NCBI RefSeq assembly: GCF_020616155.1
Contig: NZ_CP085531.1
Coordinates: 62,001-126,000 of the forward strand
From: Vogesella sp. XCS3
Lineage (GTDB): Bacteria; Pseudomonadota; Gammaproteobacteria; Burkholderiales; Chromobacteriaceae
Reading direction: 5' to 3'
Length of the DNA: 64,000 bases
This document shows, one piece after another, positions 57,497 to 64,000 of the stretch. The notes under the pieces are model-generated. The model searched no databases and had not been told where the DNA came from. It worked only from the letters and a program-made list of their open reading frames with translations. The position numbers were made by a program, and so were the translations under genes. Position 1 is the first letter of the stretch; each line of letters starts with the position of its first letter.

Positions 57497-57512
57497 TAAC
57501 AAGGGGGTGTTT

Positions 57513-57971
57513 GTGAGCCAGATTGAAATTGCACTTGAGATTGCTCTGAAGGCCTACAAGGGCAATACGGACAAGGCGGGGCAGCCTTATATTCTCCATC
57601 CATTGCGGGTCATGGCAAAAATGCCAGACGAAGTCAGCAAAGCAGCAGCCGTATTGCATGACGTGCTGGAAGACTCGGACATGACGGCCGATGATCTGAG
57701 GCTGGCGGGGATTTCTGAAGCTGTGGTATGGGCGGTTATATGCCTGACCAGAAATAAAGGCGAGACCTATTCAGATTTCATCGACCGCATTCGGCCGGAG
57801 CCTGTGGCCAGGCTGATCAAGCTGGCTGACATCGAGGACAACCTGAATGTTCTTCGTCTGCATGAGCTAGTTGAACAGGACCTGCGGCGCGTGGCCAAGT
57901 ACCACCGTGCTTGGCTTCGGCTTAACGAAGTACAGCACGGCAAAGCGGGGGAACATCATGGGGGTCAATAA
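57513..57971 (+). CDS. HD-domain (MESH1/SpoT-like) alarmone hydrolase
   Basis: The GTG at 57513 follows AAGGGGG. The 152-residue protein is a stand-alone HD phosphohydrolase of the RelA/SpoT type: KAGQPYILHPLRVMAKM, AAAVLHDVLEDSDMTADDL, and VARLIKLADIEDNLNVLR. No synthetase domain is present. Such small alarmone hydrolases split (p)ppGpp or related nucleotides. A plasmid could use it to lower stress signalling in a new host; activity is inferred from motifs. Confidence 0.78.
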   Translation: MSQIEIALEIALKAYKGNTDKAGQPYILHPLRVMAKMPDEVSKAAAVLHDVLEDSDMTADDLRLAGISEAVVWAVICLTRNKGETYSDFIDRIRPEPVARLIKLADIEDNLNVLRLHELVEQDLRRVAKYHRAWLRLNEVQHGKAGEHHGGQ

Positions 57972-58227
57972 CAAAGGGCATGCGATCTGTAAGCATTGCG
58001 GGGCTGAGTATTCGATTTTCACTATCTTCAACCGAGATATGCAGGGGCTGGCCAAGGTGTGGCGGCGACGGCATGAGCGAGGATGCGAAAAGAGAACGCC
58101 TGCCGAACGAAGGAAGTGGGCAAAGCGAAATGCAAGCACCGACGACGGCGAGCGTGCGATTTGGGTCGATCTGGATCACCCTGGCTTTCAGGATGTATCG
58201 GCGGAGGACGCATGCCTTCAGTCTTGA
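57958..58227 (+). CDS. Small zinc-finger-like protein
   Basis: The ATG at 57958 follows GCGGGGGA and overlaps the HD gene by 14 bases. CKHCG near residue 10 and HERGC near residue 38 could bind one zinc (C2HC). The rest is basic and then acidic. 89 residues, function unknown. Confidence 0.6.
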   Translation: MGVNNKGHAICKHCGAEYSIFTIFNRDMQGLAKVWRRRHERGCEKRTPAERRKWAKRNASTDDGERAIWVDLDHPGFQDVSAEDACLQS

Positions 58228-58430
58228 TTGATGGGGTCGCGTACGTGCCCCAGCTGACTGACGCCAGGCTGAGGCTGGCTCTCCAAGAGCTGGTATCCAT
58301 CCAGTATTTTCAAGAGAAGCACAAGGCCATTGCCCAGTCTTGGAATGTTCTGAATGCGCTGATCCCCGAATTGGCCGAATTGGCCGCTCGTGATCCAGCA
58401 GCCGCATTTGAGAGAATGCACGAGGTGTAG
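58212..58430 (+). CDS. Unknown 72-residue protein
   Basis: The start at 58212 follows GGAGGA and overlaps the preceding gene by 16 bases. MPSVLIDGVAYVPQL is followed by a helical part. No family recognised; translational coupling suggests an operon from 57257. Confidence 0.6.
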   Translation: MPSVLIDGVAYVPQLTDARLRLALQELVSIQYFQEKHKAIAQSWNVLNALIPELAELAARDPAAAFERMHEV

Positions 58431-58485
58431 CCAGCCCCTGGACGATCGGGGAAAATCAACCATTCACTAGCCGGGTTACCAAGTC

Positions 58486-59043
58486 ATGAAAAGCTCTGAC
58501 GAACTAGCCGCATCTTTTCTGGATAGCGCTGACAGTCACAAGCGCCGAAGTACGCAGCTTAAGCGAGTAGCCGGAGGTCTGCGTACCGAACTGAGCAACG
58601 CCCAAAGCTCAGGGCTAACACAGAGCGAATTGGACGTGCTTAACAAGGCGGCCGTATTGCTCGAATCAATGGCCGAGCGATATGGCCGTGCTGCTTCATT
58701 ACGCAAGTCGCTCCAGGTTAAGCAAGACAGCCTGACGGAGCAATGCACTGCTGCAATGTCTGATACTTTTGGGGCGCTTACTGCCATTGAAGACAAGGTG
58801 GCTGTTATCGCCTCAATTCAGAGCTACCAGCTTCGTGCCGGCATGGTGGCAAATCTGAGGGATCTGGATTACTACACTACGGATGCGCTCAATTCCTTGG
58901 CCTATTCTCTTGCCAAGGTGGCGACTGATAGATCCGTGTCTGATGTTGTCTTAGAGGCCTGGGCGAAGTTCAATGAGGCTCGCCCTGTCCTCATCGAGAA
59001 GCACAGGGCGATCATTGCAGACCTGGCCAATACGACTAGATGA
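58486..59043 (+). CDS. Unknown helical protein
   Basis: The 185-residue protein is almost wholly helical with coiled-coil character (LNKAAVLLESMAERYGRAAS). No signal peptide, no recognised family. Last plus-strand gene of the window. Confidence 0.62.
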   Translation: MKSSDELAASFLDSADSHKRRSTQLKRVAGGLRTELSNAQSSGLTQSELDVLNKAAVLLESMAERYGRAASLRKSLQVKQDSLTEQCTAAMSDTFGALTAIEDKVAVIASIQSYQLRAGMVANLRDLDYYTTDALNSLAYSLAKVATDRSVSDVVLEAWAKFNEARPVLIEKHRAIIADLANTTR

Positions 59044-59059
59044 TGGTTGGCTAATTTTG

Positions 59060-59341
59060 TCAGCTTAGTTTCGTCGCGATAGACGGGAAGTAGACGAGAG
59101 CCTTGATGCCATGGCGCTTGGCTTCGCGCTTTATGCTCGTGGTTGAACCAAAGCCATAGAGGTGTAGCTCTGTTGCTCCCATGGCCACGGCCTCAGTTAA
59201 TGCAGACCGGCACGCGGCAATTTTCGTCTTGTGAGGATTTTTGCGGAATGCGCCCGGCGTGGCCATTGCGGCATTCTCTTCTGCTTTTGGCACGTGCCAA
59301 AATAACCCGTCTTCCTCGAACACCGTAAATTCTGCTTTCAT
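59060..59341 (-). CDS. Unknown 93-residue protein
   Basis: A small soluble protein (MKAEFTVFEEDGLFWHVPKA) with a central LTEAVAMGATELHLYGFGST. No family recognised. It overlaps the next upstream gene by four bases (ATGA), so they are coupled. Confidence 0.6.
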   Translation of the reverse strand: MKAEFTVFEEDGLFWHVPKAEENAAMATPGAFRKNPHKTKIAACRSALTEAVAMGATELHLYGFGSTTSIKREAKRHGIKALVYFPSIATKLS

Positions 59342-59586
59342 TTGAGCCTTGTAGTTTGTGACGCGCCTTTAGTTGAGGGGGGCTTTTGCGTGGTTTTCGA
59401 TGAAGCCTTGCCAGTGTGCTTCCAGCCTAGCTTGGTCCGTCGCAGAGGCCAAGAGGCGATGAGTATTAGCTGCGCATAGGGGCGCAAGTAATCATCTTCG
59501 AAGCTTACTATAAGGCAGCAGCCAGCGCTTGCGCCGGGGTATTTCTGGGTGACGGCAAAAGTGGCTGACAATAGAAAATGGCCCAT
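59338..59586 (-). CDS. Unknown 82-residue basic protein
   Basis: The ATG at 59586 follows AAGG; a start 57 bases earlier would overlap the membrane-protein gene. The tail is basic and Lys/Thr-rich. Function unknown. Confidence 0.5.
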   Translation of the reverse strand: MGHFLLSATFAVTQKYPGASAGCCLIVSFEDDYLRPYAQLILIASWPLRRTKLGWKHTGKASSKTTQKPPSTKGASQTTRLK

Positions 59587-59611
59587 CCGGGCCTTGTCTG
59601 TGTCATGTTGT

Positions 59612-59866
59612 TTAGCGGCGGGATTTGATTGTTGCCATACCAAATATCATGAATGTGGCAAGCATGGTCATGAGCGGCACCGCGATGGCAGAAACGATCA
59701 GCATGAAGACGAAATAGGGCAGGATTGCATGCAGGACGAATCCAACTGCGAACGGCAGGGCAATGACAAGCGGGGCCGGCCAGAATTCGGTTTTTTCGCA
59801 GTAGGCAGAGTAGATGTCCCAGACCAGGAAACAGTAGGCCTGAATCAGTTCAAAAGCTCGTTCCAT
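59612..59866 (-). CDS. Small two-helix membrane protein
   Basis: The ATG at 59866 follows AGGAGA. Two long hydrophobic segments cover about residues 29-50 and 50-75 (LPFAVGFVLHAILPYFVFML, AVPLMTMLATFMIFGM). 84 residues; function unknown. Confidence 0.65.
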   Translation of the reverse strand: MERAFELIQAYCFLVWDIYSAYCEKTEFWPAPLVIALPFAVGFVLHAILPYFVFMLIVSAIAVPLMTMLATFMIFGMATIKSRR

Positions 59867-59898
59867 TATGACGTTCTCCTGTACGCAATGCATCTATA

Positions 59899-60447
59899 TT
59901 ACACGGAAGCAGGCTGATTGGCGTCATGCCTGTTACCGAGAGGGTTGATCGACCAGATCGGAGCCTTGCGCTCGTATTCGAAACGCTCGATCCACTGAAA
60001 AAGGTCGAAGGAAAGGGTGGTGTCCTGAAATAGGATTGGCCCAATGATCCGGTCGGGTTCGCTGATTTGAAAGCGGAGCACCTCCCGAATGGCCAAGCCC
60101 ATCTCATGGGGCGCTGTTTTGTAAAGCGACATGTAGTGCGTTTTGTCGGACCACGCACCATAGATCACCATCCGCAGTGCCAGTTCGATATCGGCCTCCG
60201 CGAAGAGAATGTTCTTCAGCGAGTGACCATCCTTCCGGCCGGCAGAGCGAAACTCATAGTCGCTGCTCAGCACCCATTCCAGTTCATCGTGGCCGTTGCA
60301 TGCGCCTACGCAGTAAAGGCCTTCATCAGTATCAGCCCAGCTGAAGGATTTGCGCAGGACCTCAATAAAATCGATGCCGGCGATAGGGAACGGGTCATCT
60401 TCAGCCGAAATGCTTGCCGGGAGTTTGATCAGTTTGCCGGTATTCAT
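59899..60447 (-). CDS. Unknown 182-residue protein
   Basis: This is a soluble protein with GIDFIEVLRKSFSWADTDEG and EADIELALRMVIYGAWSD. No recognised family, no membrane segment. Starts 18 bases after the DUF6283 gene ends, likely co-transcribed. Confidence 0.65.
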   Translation of the reverse strand: MNTGKLIKLPASISAEDDPFPIAGIDFIEVLRKSFSWADTDEGLYCVGACNGHDELEWVLSSDYEFRSAGRKDGHSLKNILFAEADIELALRMVIYGAWSDKTHYMSLYKTAPHEMGLAIREVLRFQISEPDRIIGPILFQDTTLSFDLFQWIERFEYERKAPIWSINPLGNRHDANQPASV

Positions 60448-60465
60448 GCTTTTTCTCGTGTTGAT

Positions 60466-60894
60466 TTAGTCTCGGCATAAAGCCAGGACGGGATCATCTT
60501 TATCAACGCCATTTGCTATAGCCATTGATCGGTAGTTGTCGTGTAACACATGCCCGCCATCAGTCACATCGCCGTGGTAACGGCCCGCAATATAACCAAG
60601 GCGCACAGAAAGATTGTGGCCAGCGCCGCGCAATAAAAACCCGGCACAGGTGGCGGGTTTGCTCGTGCCAGAGGCGTGACAGCCAAAAGTTTTTCCTGCC
60701 ATATCATAGGCAGTGTTTGCAGACAGCCGGAAGGCTTCAGCTGGGAAAACACCTACGGCGTCTTTCCGCCAAGGACAGTCTTTGCATGGCTTTTTACGGT
60801 AACCGCCACGGCCGCCTTCGACAGTCACTACCTGGTGATTTTCGTCGGCAAGCCTCTTGTCGGTGACAACGGCGTGTGGGGGCATTTTAGACAT
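60466..60894 (-). CDS. DUF6283-like cysteine-rich protein
   Basis: The motif KPCKDCPWRKDAVGVFPAEA, then TFGCHASGTSKPATCAGFLL, is characteristic of the DUF6283 family found on phages and plasmids. The cysteines and His probably bind a metal or cluster. Biological role unknown. 142 residues. Confidence 0.75.
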   Translation of the reverse strand: MSKMPPHAVVTDKRLADENHQVVTVEGGRGGYRKKPCKDCPWRKDAVGVFPAEAFRLSANTAYDMAGKTFGCHASGTSKPATCAGFLLRGAGHNLSVRLGYIAGRYHGDVTDGGHVLHDNYRSMAIANGVDKDDPVLALCRD

Positions 60895-61040
60895 GGTTAA
60901 GCCGTTCCAGCGTAACGGGCGGTTTGGACATCATAGACACTTTGGTTTGCGCTGAGCATAGTGAAGCTCTCCCTTCAAAAATGACTGCTGACTATCAGCT
61001 TGCGGCTGCCCGCAGTACGGACAGAAACTAGCCGACAGAG
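60895..61040. other. Gene-free stretch
   Basis: Only very short frames are seen, for example a 20-codon minus-strand frame starting near 60961 after AGGGAG. I cannot support a gene. Confidence 0.4.
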
Positions 61041-61064
61041 GGGCATCCACCTGGATGCCCCTGT
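61041..61064 (-). terminator. Terminator after the ParB-domain gene
   Basis: GGGGCATCcaggtgGATGCCCC on the minus strand, eight perfect pairs, seven bases after the gene; no clear T run. Confidence 0.65.
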
Positions 61065-61070
61065 CCAGCC

Positions 61071-62033
61071 TCATTTGCCTTTGCTTTCGGTGGTGGACTC
61101 AGCCGGATTCTCGCCGTTGCTTTCGCCCTGAGTGGCGAGGTCGTTTTCTGCCTCTTGCAGCTTTTGCAGCAGAGCTTCCAGCGTGACGCGGGTCTCCTCT
61201 TGGAGGGAGGCAAAGCCGGGGTCTTCCTTGATGCTACGAGCGGCGTGGTATAGATTGTTGGCCTCTTTTTTCAGCACCTTCTTGAGCGCAGCGCCAGGGA
61301 GGTGCTTGTTGGTTACCCGATTGCCACCTTTGGCTTGAGCCGCAGCAAGGCCGGCCTGGAGGCGCTCAACCGCCTTGCTGCCGTGTTGGCGCATTTCCTG
61401 AATCGCAACAGCTGCGGCAACCTGACCGCTGACCACCATGTCGCGGATCTCTGCCGGAGCGCCGGCCAGCAGGAGCAGACCTTCAACGTAGGTAGTTGTG
61501 AAATTGGTTTGCTTCGCGATGGCGGCGATTTCCCAGCCGTAGCGAACCAGCCGCTTGAAAACGATGGCCATTTCGTACGGGCGCAGCGGTTTGCCAGAGT
61601 TGGAGAGGATCAGATCCAGCGTCATGTCCTGGATGTCGGTCCCCTGGGAGGCCACAATCATCGGAACACGCTTGATCTGCTGGTCTTCAGGGAGTCGCTT
61701 GTTGGCCCGCTCAATGGCCTGCAACCGGCTGTGGCCGTTCTTCAGGTAAATGATCAGCTCATCACCTTCCTTGGCGACAAAGCCTTCCATTGTGCTCTCT
61801 TGGCGGTAGCCATTAGCAACCATGGATTCAGTCAGCCAGTTGATGTGTTCCTCATACTCTTCATCGTGGATGCGGACGTTGAAGTTGGGCATGAGCTTGA
61901 TCTGGCTGAGTTCAACTTGCCACAAGTCACGGGATGGGGTACTGAGAGCAGTCATCGCTTTTTTTGCGCTACCTTGCACTAGCGGCATATCGAAAGCATC
62001 GATCGGGAGTTGTGCCTGTTCCATTTCGGTCAT
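61071..62033 (-). CDS. ParB N-domain (ParB/Spo0J-like) DNA-binding protein
   Basis: Residues about 40-125 match the ParB nuclease/CTPase-like domain, with the signature YLKNGHSRLQAIERANKRLP. A helical HTH-like middle part (YGWEIAAIAKQTNFTTTYVE) and a charged C-terminal tail follow. No ParA is adjacent, while an actin-type ParM is encoded 29 kb away, so this may act in plasmid maintenance or gene control and not in a classical ParAB pair. Confidence 0.8.
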   Translation of the reverse strand: MTEMEQAQLPIDAFDMPLVQGSAKKAMTALSTPSRDLWQVELSQIKLMPNFNVRIHDEEYEEHINWLTESMVANGYRQESTMEGFVAKEGDELIIYLKNGHSRLQAIERANKRLPEDQQIKRVPMIVASQGTDIQDMTLDLILSNSGKPLRPYEMAIVFKRLVRYGWEIAAIAKQTNFTTTYVEGLLLLAGAPAEIRDMVVSGQVAAAVAIQEMRQHGSKAVERLQAGLAAAQAKGGNRVTNKHLPGAALKKVLKKEANNLYHAARSIKEDPGFASLQEETRVTLEALLQKLQEAENDLATQGESNGENPAESTTESKGK

Positions 62034-62093
62034 CCTTCTTGGTTGCTTGTTGATGCTGTCATCCTATCGATTTAGGGGGCGCGCCAACAAGTG

Positions 62094-62126
62094 ACCGTAA
62101 AAATAAATGCCGGCACCTGGCCGGCA
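62094..62126 (-). terminator. Terminator after the repeated-domain gene
   Basis: On the minus strand TGCCGGCcaggtGCCGGCA is followed by TTTATTTTTA. Confidence 0.85.
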
Positions 62127-62140
62127 GAATTGGCTAGATG

Positions 62141-62551
62141 TTAGAGCGAAGGGCCGCCCGGCGTGAGGCGTCGGGTTGGTGTCGGGGTGCGTTGGACTTC
62201 GGACATGCGGCCTACAGTGTTCCCGTTAATGTCACGCAGGGTGAAGTCGAGTTCGGTTTCCTCCACCTTGTCGGCGGCGGACGCCAGGATGCGGGCGACT
62301 TCATCTTCGAAGCCTTCATCTTCGAAGGCGGCATTGTCAGTTTCGATCGTCAGCGAGAGATCAGCATTGAGTGCATGACTTGCGTCATCGGTACTCAGTT
62401 TTCCGACGGTATTGCCGTTGATGTCGCGCATCGGGAAGTTAGTTTGGCCCTCTGCGTATTTGAAGCTGGCATCGCGCAGGATGCGAGCAACTTCGCTGTG
62501 GATGTCATCTTTGAAGGCATCATTGCCGGTGTTCAGTGTCAGTCTGATCAT
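62141..62551 (-). CDS. Small protein made of two tandem repeats
   Basis: The 136-residue protein has an internal duplication: LTLNTGNDAFKDDIHSEVAR with FPMRDINGNTVGKL, and LTIETDNAAFEDEGFEDEVA with FTLRDINGNTVGRM. Each unit is about 50-60 residues of mixed alpha/beta, then a basic Pro/Thr-rich tail. Function unknown; it is co-oriented with RdgC. Confidence 0.75.
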   Translation of the reverse strand: MIRLTLNTGNDAFKDDIHSEVARILRDASFKYAEGQTNFPMRDINGNTVGKLSTDDASHALNADLSLTIETDNAAFEDEGFEDEVARILASAADKVEETELDFTLRDINGNTVGRMSEVQRTPTPTRRLTPGGPSL

Positions 62552-62660
62552 GTCTTGTTACTCTTTTCTACTGTTGGGTGGGACTGAGTTTTATGGGCAG
62601 ATTGTCTCACAGCACTGCCCAGATACGACATGGCCGAGAGATGGCCATGTCTGAGATTGC

Positions 62661-63875
62661 TTATTGGACCAGGACGCTGCGTGAGCCATTCGATTCCATC
62701 GCCGAGACTATGCCCTCATGCTCCATTCGCTCGATCAAGCGTGCAGCACGGTTGAAACCAATGCGGAGTACGCGCTGCACGTGTGATATGGATGCGGTCT
62801 GTGAGATTTTTACGGTTTTGACAGCCTCTTGATAAAGCTTGTTATCGTCAGTATCCGGATAGGTCTGGTCGGCTGCCGCCGACTGCTTGGCGGTTGGCTC
62901 GCTCCATGGGCTATCCGCATTGCCGGAGGCAGTGTTTTGAACCATGGTGACGTTGGCATGGGCTTGACTCTCTTCCACGCCGCCCATTGCTGCAGTAAGG
63001 GCGTCTATCAAATCGCCCAGCTCTTCTGCCATCAGCAGGAATGTCGCTTCGAACAGACTGGCGAGGTCGTCTCCTGCTTGGCTTGCCTCTTCTTGCAGCA
63101 CATCCAGAAACTGCAGTTTTTTTAGCTGCAGTTTGTCGGTCAGCACAAAGCGGATGCGCTCACGGTAGATCAGCCCCAGCTCGGTGACCTGCTTGCCTGC
63201 TTGAATGTGGTCGCGGATTTCGTCGGCGGTTAGGTCTTGGCGCTTCACTTTGATGATGGCCCCGTTCTCGCTGCTGTCTTTCAATGTCGCTTCGTTGTCT
63301 AGCTCAAAGCCGTTCGAAGCCTCACTGGCTGCCAGCCAGTCAGTCATTACGCTGTGTGCTGACAGATTGGTGCGCGGCAGGGCTGCAGGAAAGGGCGGCA
63401 GCGCCTCGCGCAGGGTGGATACCAGGTTTTCTGCCTTGCTGGCGGTGCTGCTATTCACCATCAGCCAGCCGCGCTGGCTATCGATATAAGCAGTTGTCCG
63501 CTTGAACTTGGTAAAAGCTCGGGGTAGTAAGTCATCCGTGATTTGCTCTTTTAGGGTGGTCTTTTCCTTGCGGCCAACCTTGCGTAGCTCTTGCGCTTCG
63601 ATCTGTTCGACTTTCTTTTCGAGATGGTCGGCAATGACGCCGGCCGGCAGTACCTTGTCTTCTCGATGGAGACTGACCATTGAATAGTCGCGATGGCGGT
63701 AAACGTGGCTATCGAGATGGCTTGCAGGGGGTATCCAGCCTTGGGAGAACCAGTCCAGCCCGTTGCAAGGCTGGAAGGGGTTGGCTGCAAGCGCCCCATT
63801 GAGCTTTTCCAGGTCGATGACAAAATCCGCTGATAGGCGGAAGAAAGACAGTTGCTTGAACCAGATGGAGGCCAT
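62661..63875 (-). CDS. rdgC: RdgC recombination-associated protein fused to an FtsK-gamma domain
   Basis: Residues about 1-295 are Rdg[62 protein letters not shown]. RdgC is a ring-forming duplex-binding protein that limits RecA. After a polar linker (about 296-342) comes a winged-helix domain of the FtsK-gamma type: [19 protein letters not shown], then [10 protein letters not shown] and NGSRSVLV. In FtsK this domain reads the KOPS orientation sequence. The fusion would give RdgC sequence-guided loading. RdgC is normally about 300 residues; here 404. Intact and continuous. Confidence 0.88.
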   Translation of the reverse strand: MASIWFKQLSFFRLSADFVIDLEKLNGALAANPFQPCNGLDWFSQGWIPPASHLDSHVYRHRDYSMVSLHREDKVLPAGVIADHLEKKVEQIEAQELRKVGRKEKTTLKEQITDDLLPRAFTKFKRTTAYIDSQRGWLMVNSSTASKAENLVSTLREALPPFPAALPRTNLSAHSVMTDWLAASEASNGFELDNEATLKDSSENGAIIKVKRQDLTADEIRDHIQAGKQVTELGLIYRERIRFVLTDKLQLKKLQFLDVLQEEASQAGDDLASLFEATFLLMAEELGDLIDALTAAMGGVEESQAHANVTMVQNTASGNADSPWSEPTAKQSAAADQTYPDTDDNKLYQEAVKTVKISQTASISHVQRVLRIGFNRAARLIERMEHEGIVSAMESNGSRSVLVQ

Positions 63876-63929
63876 ATCTACCCATTCCCTTTCAAATGAA
63901 CCCCACTCTTGTGAAGTGCAAGATTAAAC

Positions 63930-63970
63930 TCTGATTGAATAATAGGTATAGTAAAGTTAGTATCATCCAA
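63930..63970 (-). promoter_or_regulatory. Possible promoter region of rdgC (weak shared element)
   Basis: On the minus strand AACTTTACTATACCTATTAT partly resembles the plasmid-wide element, 60 bases before the rdgC start. Tentative. Confidence 0.3.
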
Positions 63971-64000
63971 TAACAAGTTACCTAATGGAAATGAGGGTGA

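Noticed and set aside
57113..57502. Minus-strand extension of the unknown gene at 56408-57112
   Set aside because: It overlaps two plus-strand genes with better ribosome sites, and the internal ATG at 57112 has a well-placed AAAGGA.
60895..60962. Twenty-codon minus-strand frame upstream of the DUF6283 gene
   Set aside because: It has a fair ribosome site but is too short and featureless to support; it could be a leader peptide.

Overview
The window looks like part of a large conjugative plasmid of a Gram-negative proteobacterium, possibly a betaproteobacterium; the sequence alone does not fix the genus. The evidence is an iteron and DnaA-box origin at the left end, a nearly complete IncI/Dot-Icm (type IVB) conjugation apparatus, an R64-type thin-pilus cluster with a shufflon, an actin-like ParM, topoisomerase III, ArdC antirestriction and a DotL/TrbC coupling protein. 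No ribosomal RNA, tRNA or core metabolic gene is seen. The replication initiator and the relaxase are not recognisable here and probably lie outside.

Layout. 1-515: origin with five 22-23 bp iterons. 570-14664: first transfer block, dotI-dotH-dotG-dotE-dotP-dotN, an unknown gene broken by an IS903-group element, dotO, a small unknown, dotD (with an added SPOR-like domain), dotC, dotB, a small membrane protein, icmT and dotM. 14742-25967: type IVb pilus genes pilL-like, pilN, pilO, pilP, pilQ, a degenerate pilQ-like pseudo-ATPase, pilR, pilS, a PilT-like ATPase and pilV. 25916-30030: a shufflon of ten 19-bp repeats and ten alternative PilV C-termini, one holding a second identical IS copy. 30093-31464: recombinase rci and a small XRE regulator. 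31662-35373: parM, a lytic transglycosylase and topoisomerase III. 35453-43296: regulator, unknown secreted proteins, M23 peptidase, two related secreted proteins and dotA. 43381-44671: a duplicated small membrane gene flanking a frameshifted DUF262 gene. 45000-50444: TraP/DotF-like protein, bactofilin and ArdC. 50520-55849: unknowns, HU-like protein and coupling protein. 56408-63875: accessory genes including an HD (MESH1-like) alarmone hydrolase, a DUF6283 protein, a ParB-domain protein and an RdgC protein fused to an FtsK-gamma domain.

How it works together. The Dot/Tra proteins build the mating channel, the Pil proteins build a thin pilus whose tip adhesin PilV is varied by Rci, and the transglycosylase and peptidase open the cell wall. 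ParM, topoisomerase, ParB-like and RdgC proteins look after the plasmid DNA. Many transcription units start with a similar element, consensus AAAGTTTGATATAATA, which resembles an extended -10 promoter with extra conserved bases; it probably ties the transfer, pilus and maintenance units into one regulon.

The most unusual items are the RdgC-FtsK-gamma fusion, the PilQ-like pseudo-ATPase, the large shufflon whose currently connected PilV end is frameshifted, the DotD-SPOR fusion, the plasmid-wide promoter element and an orphan origin iteron about 56 kb from the origin.
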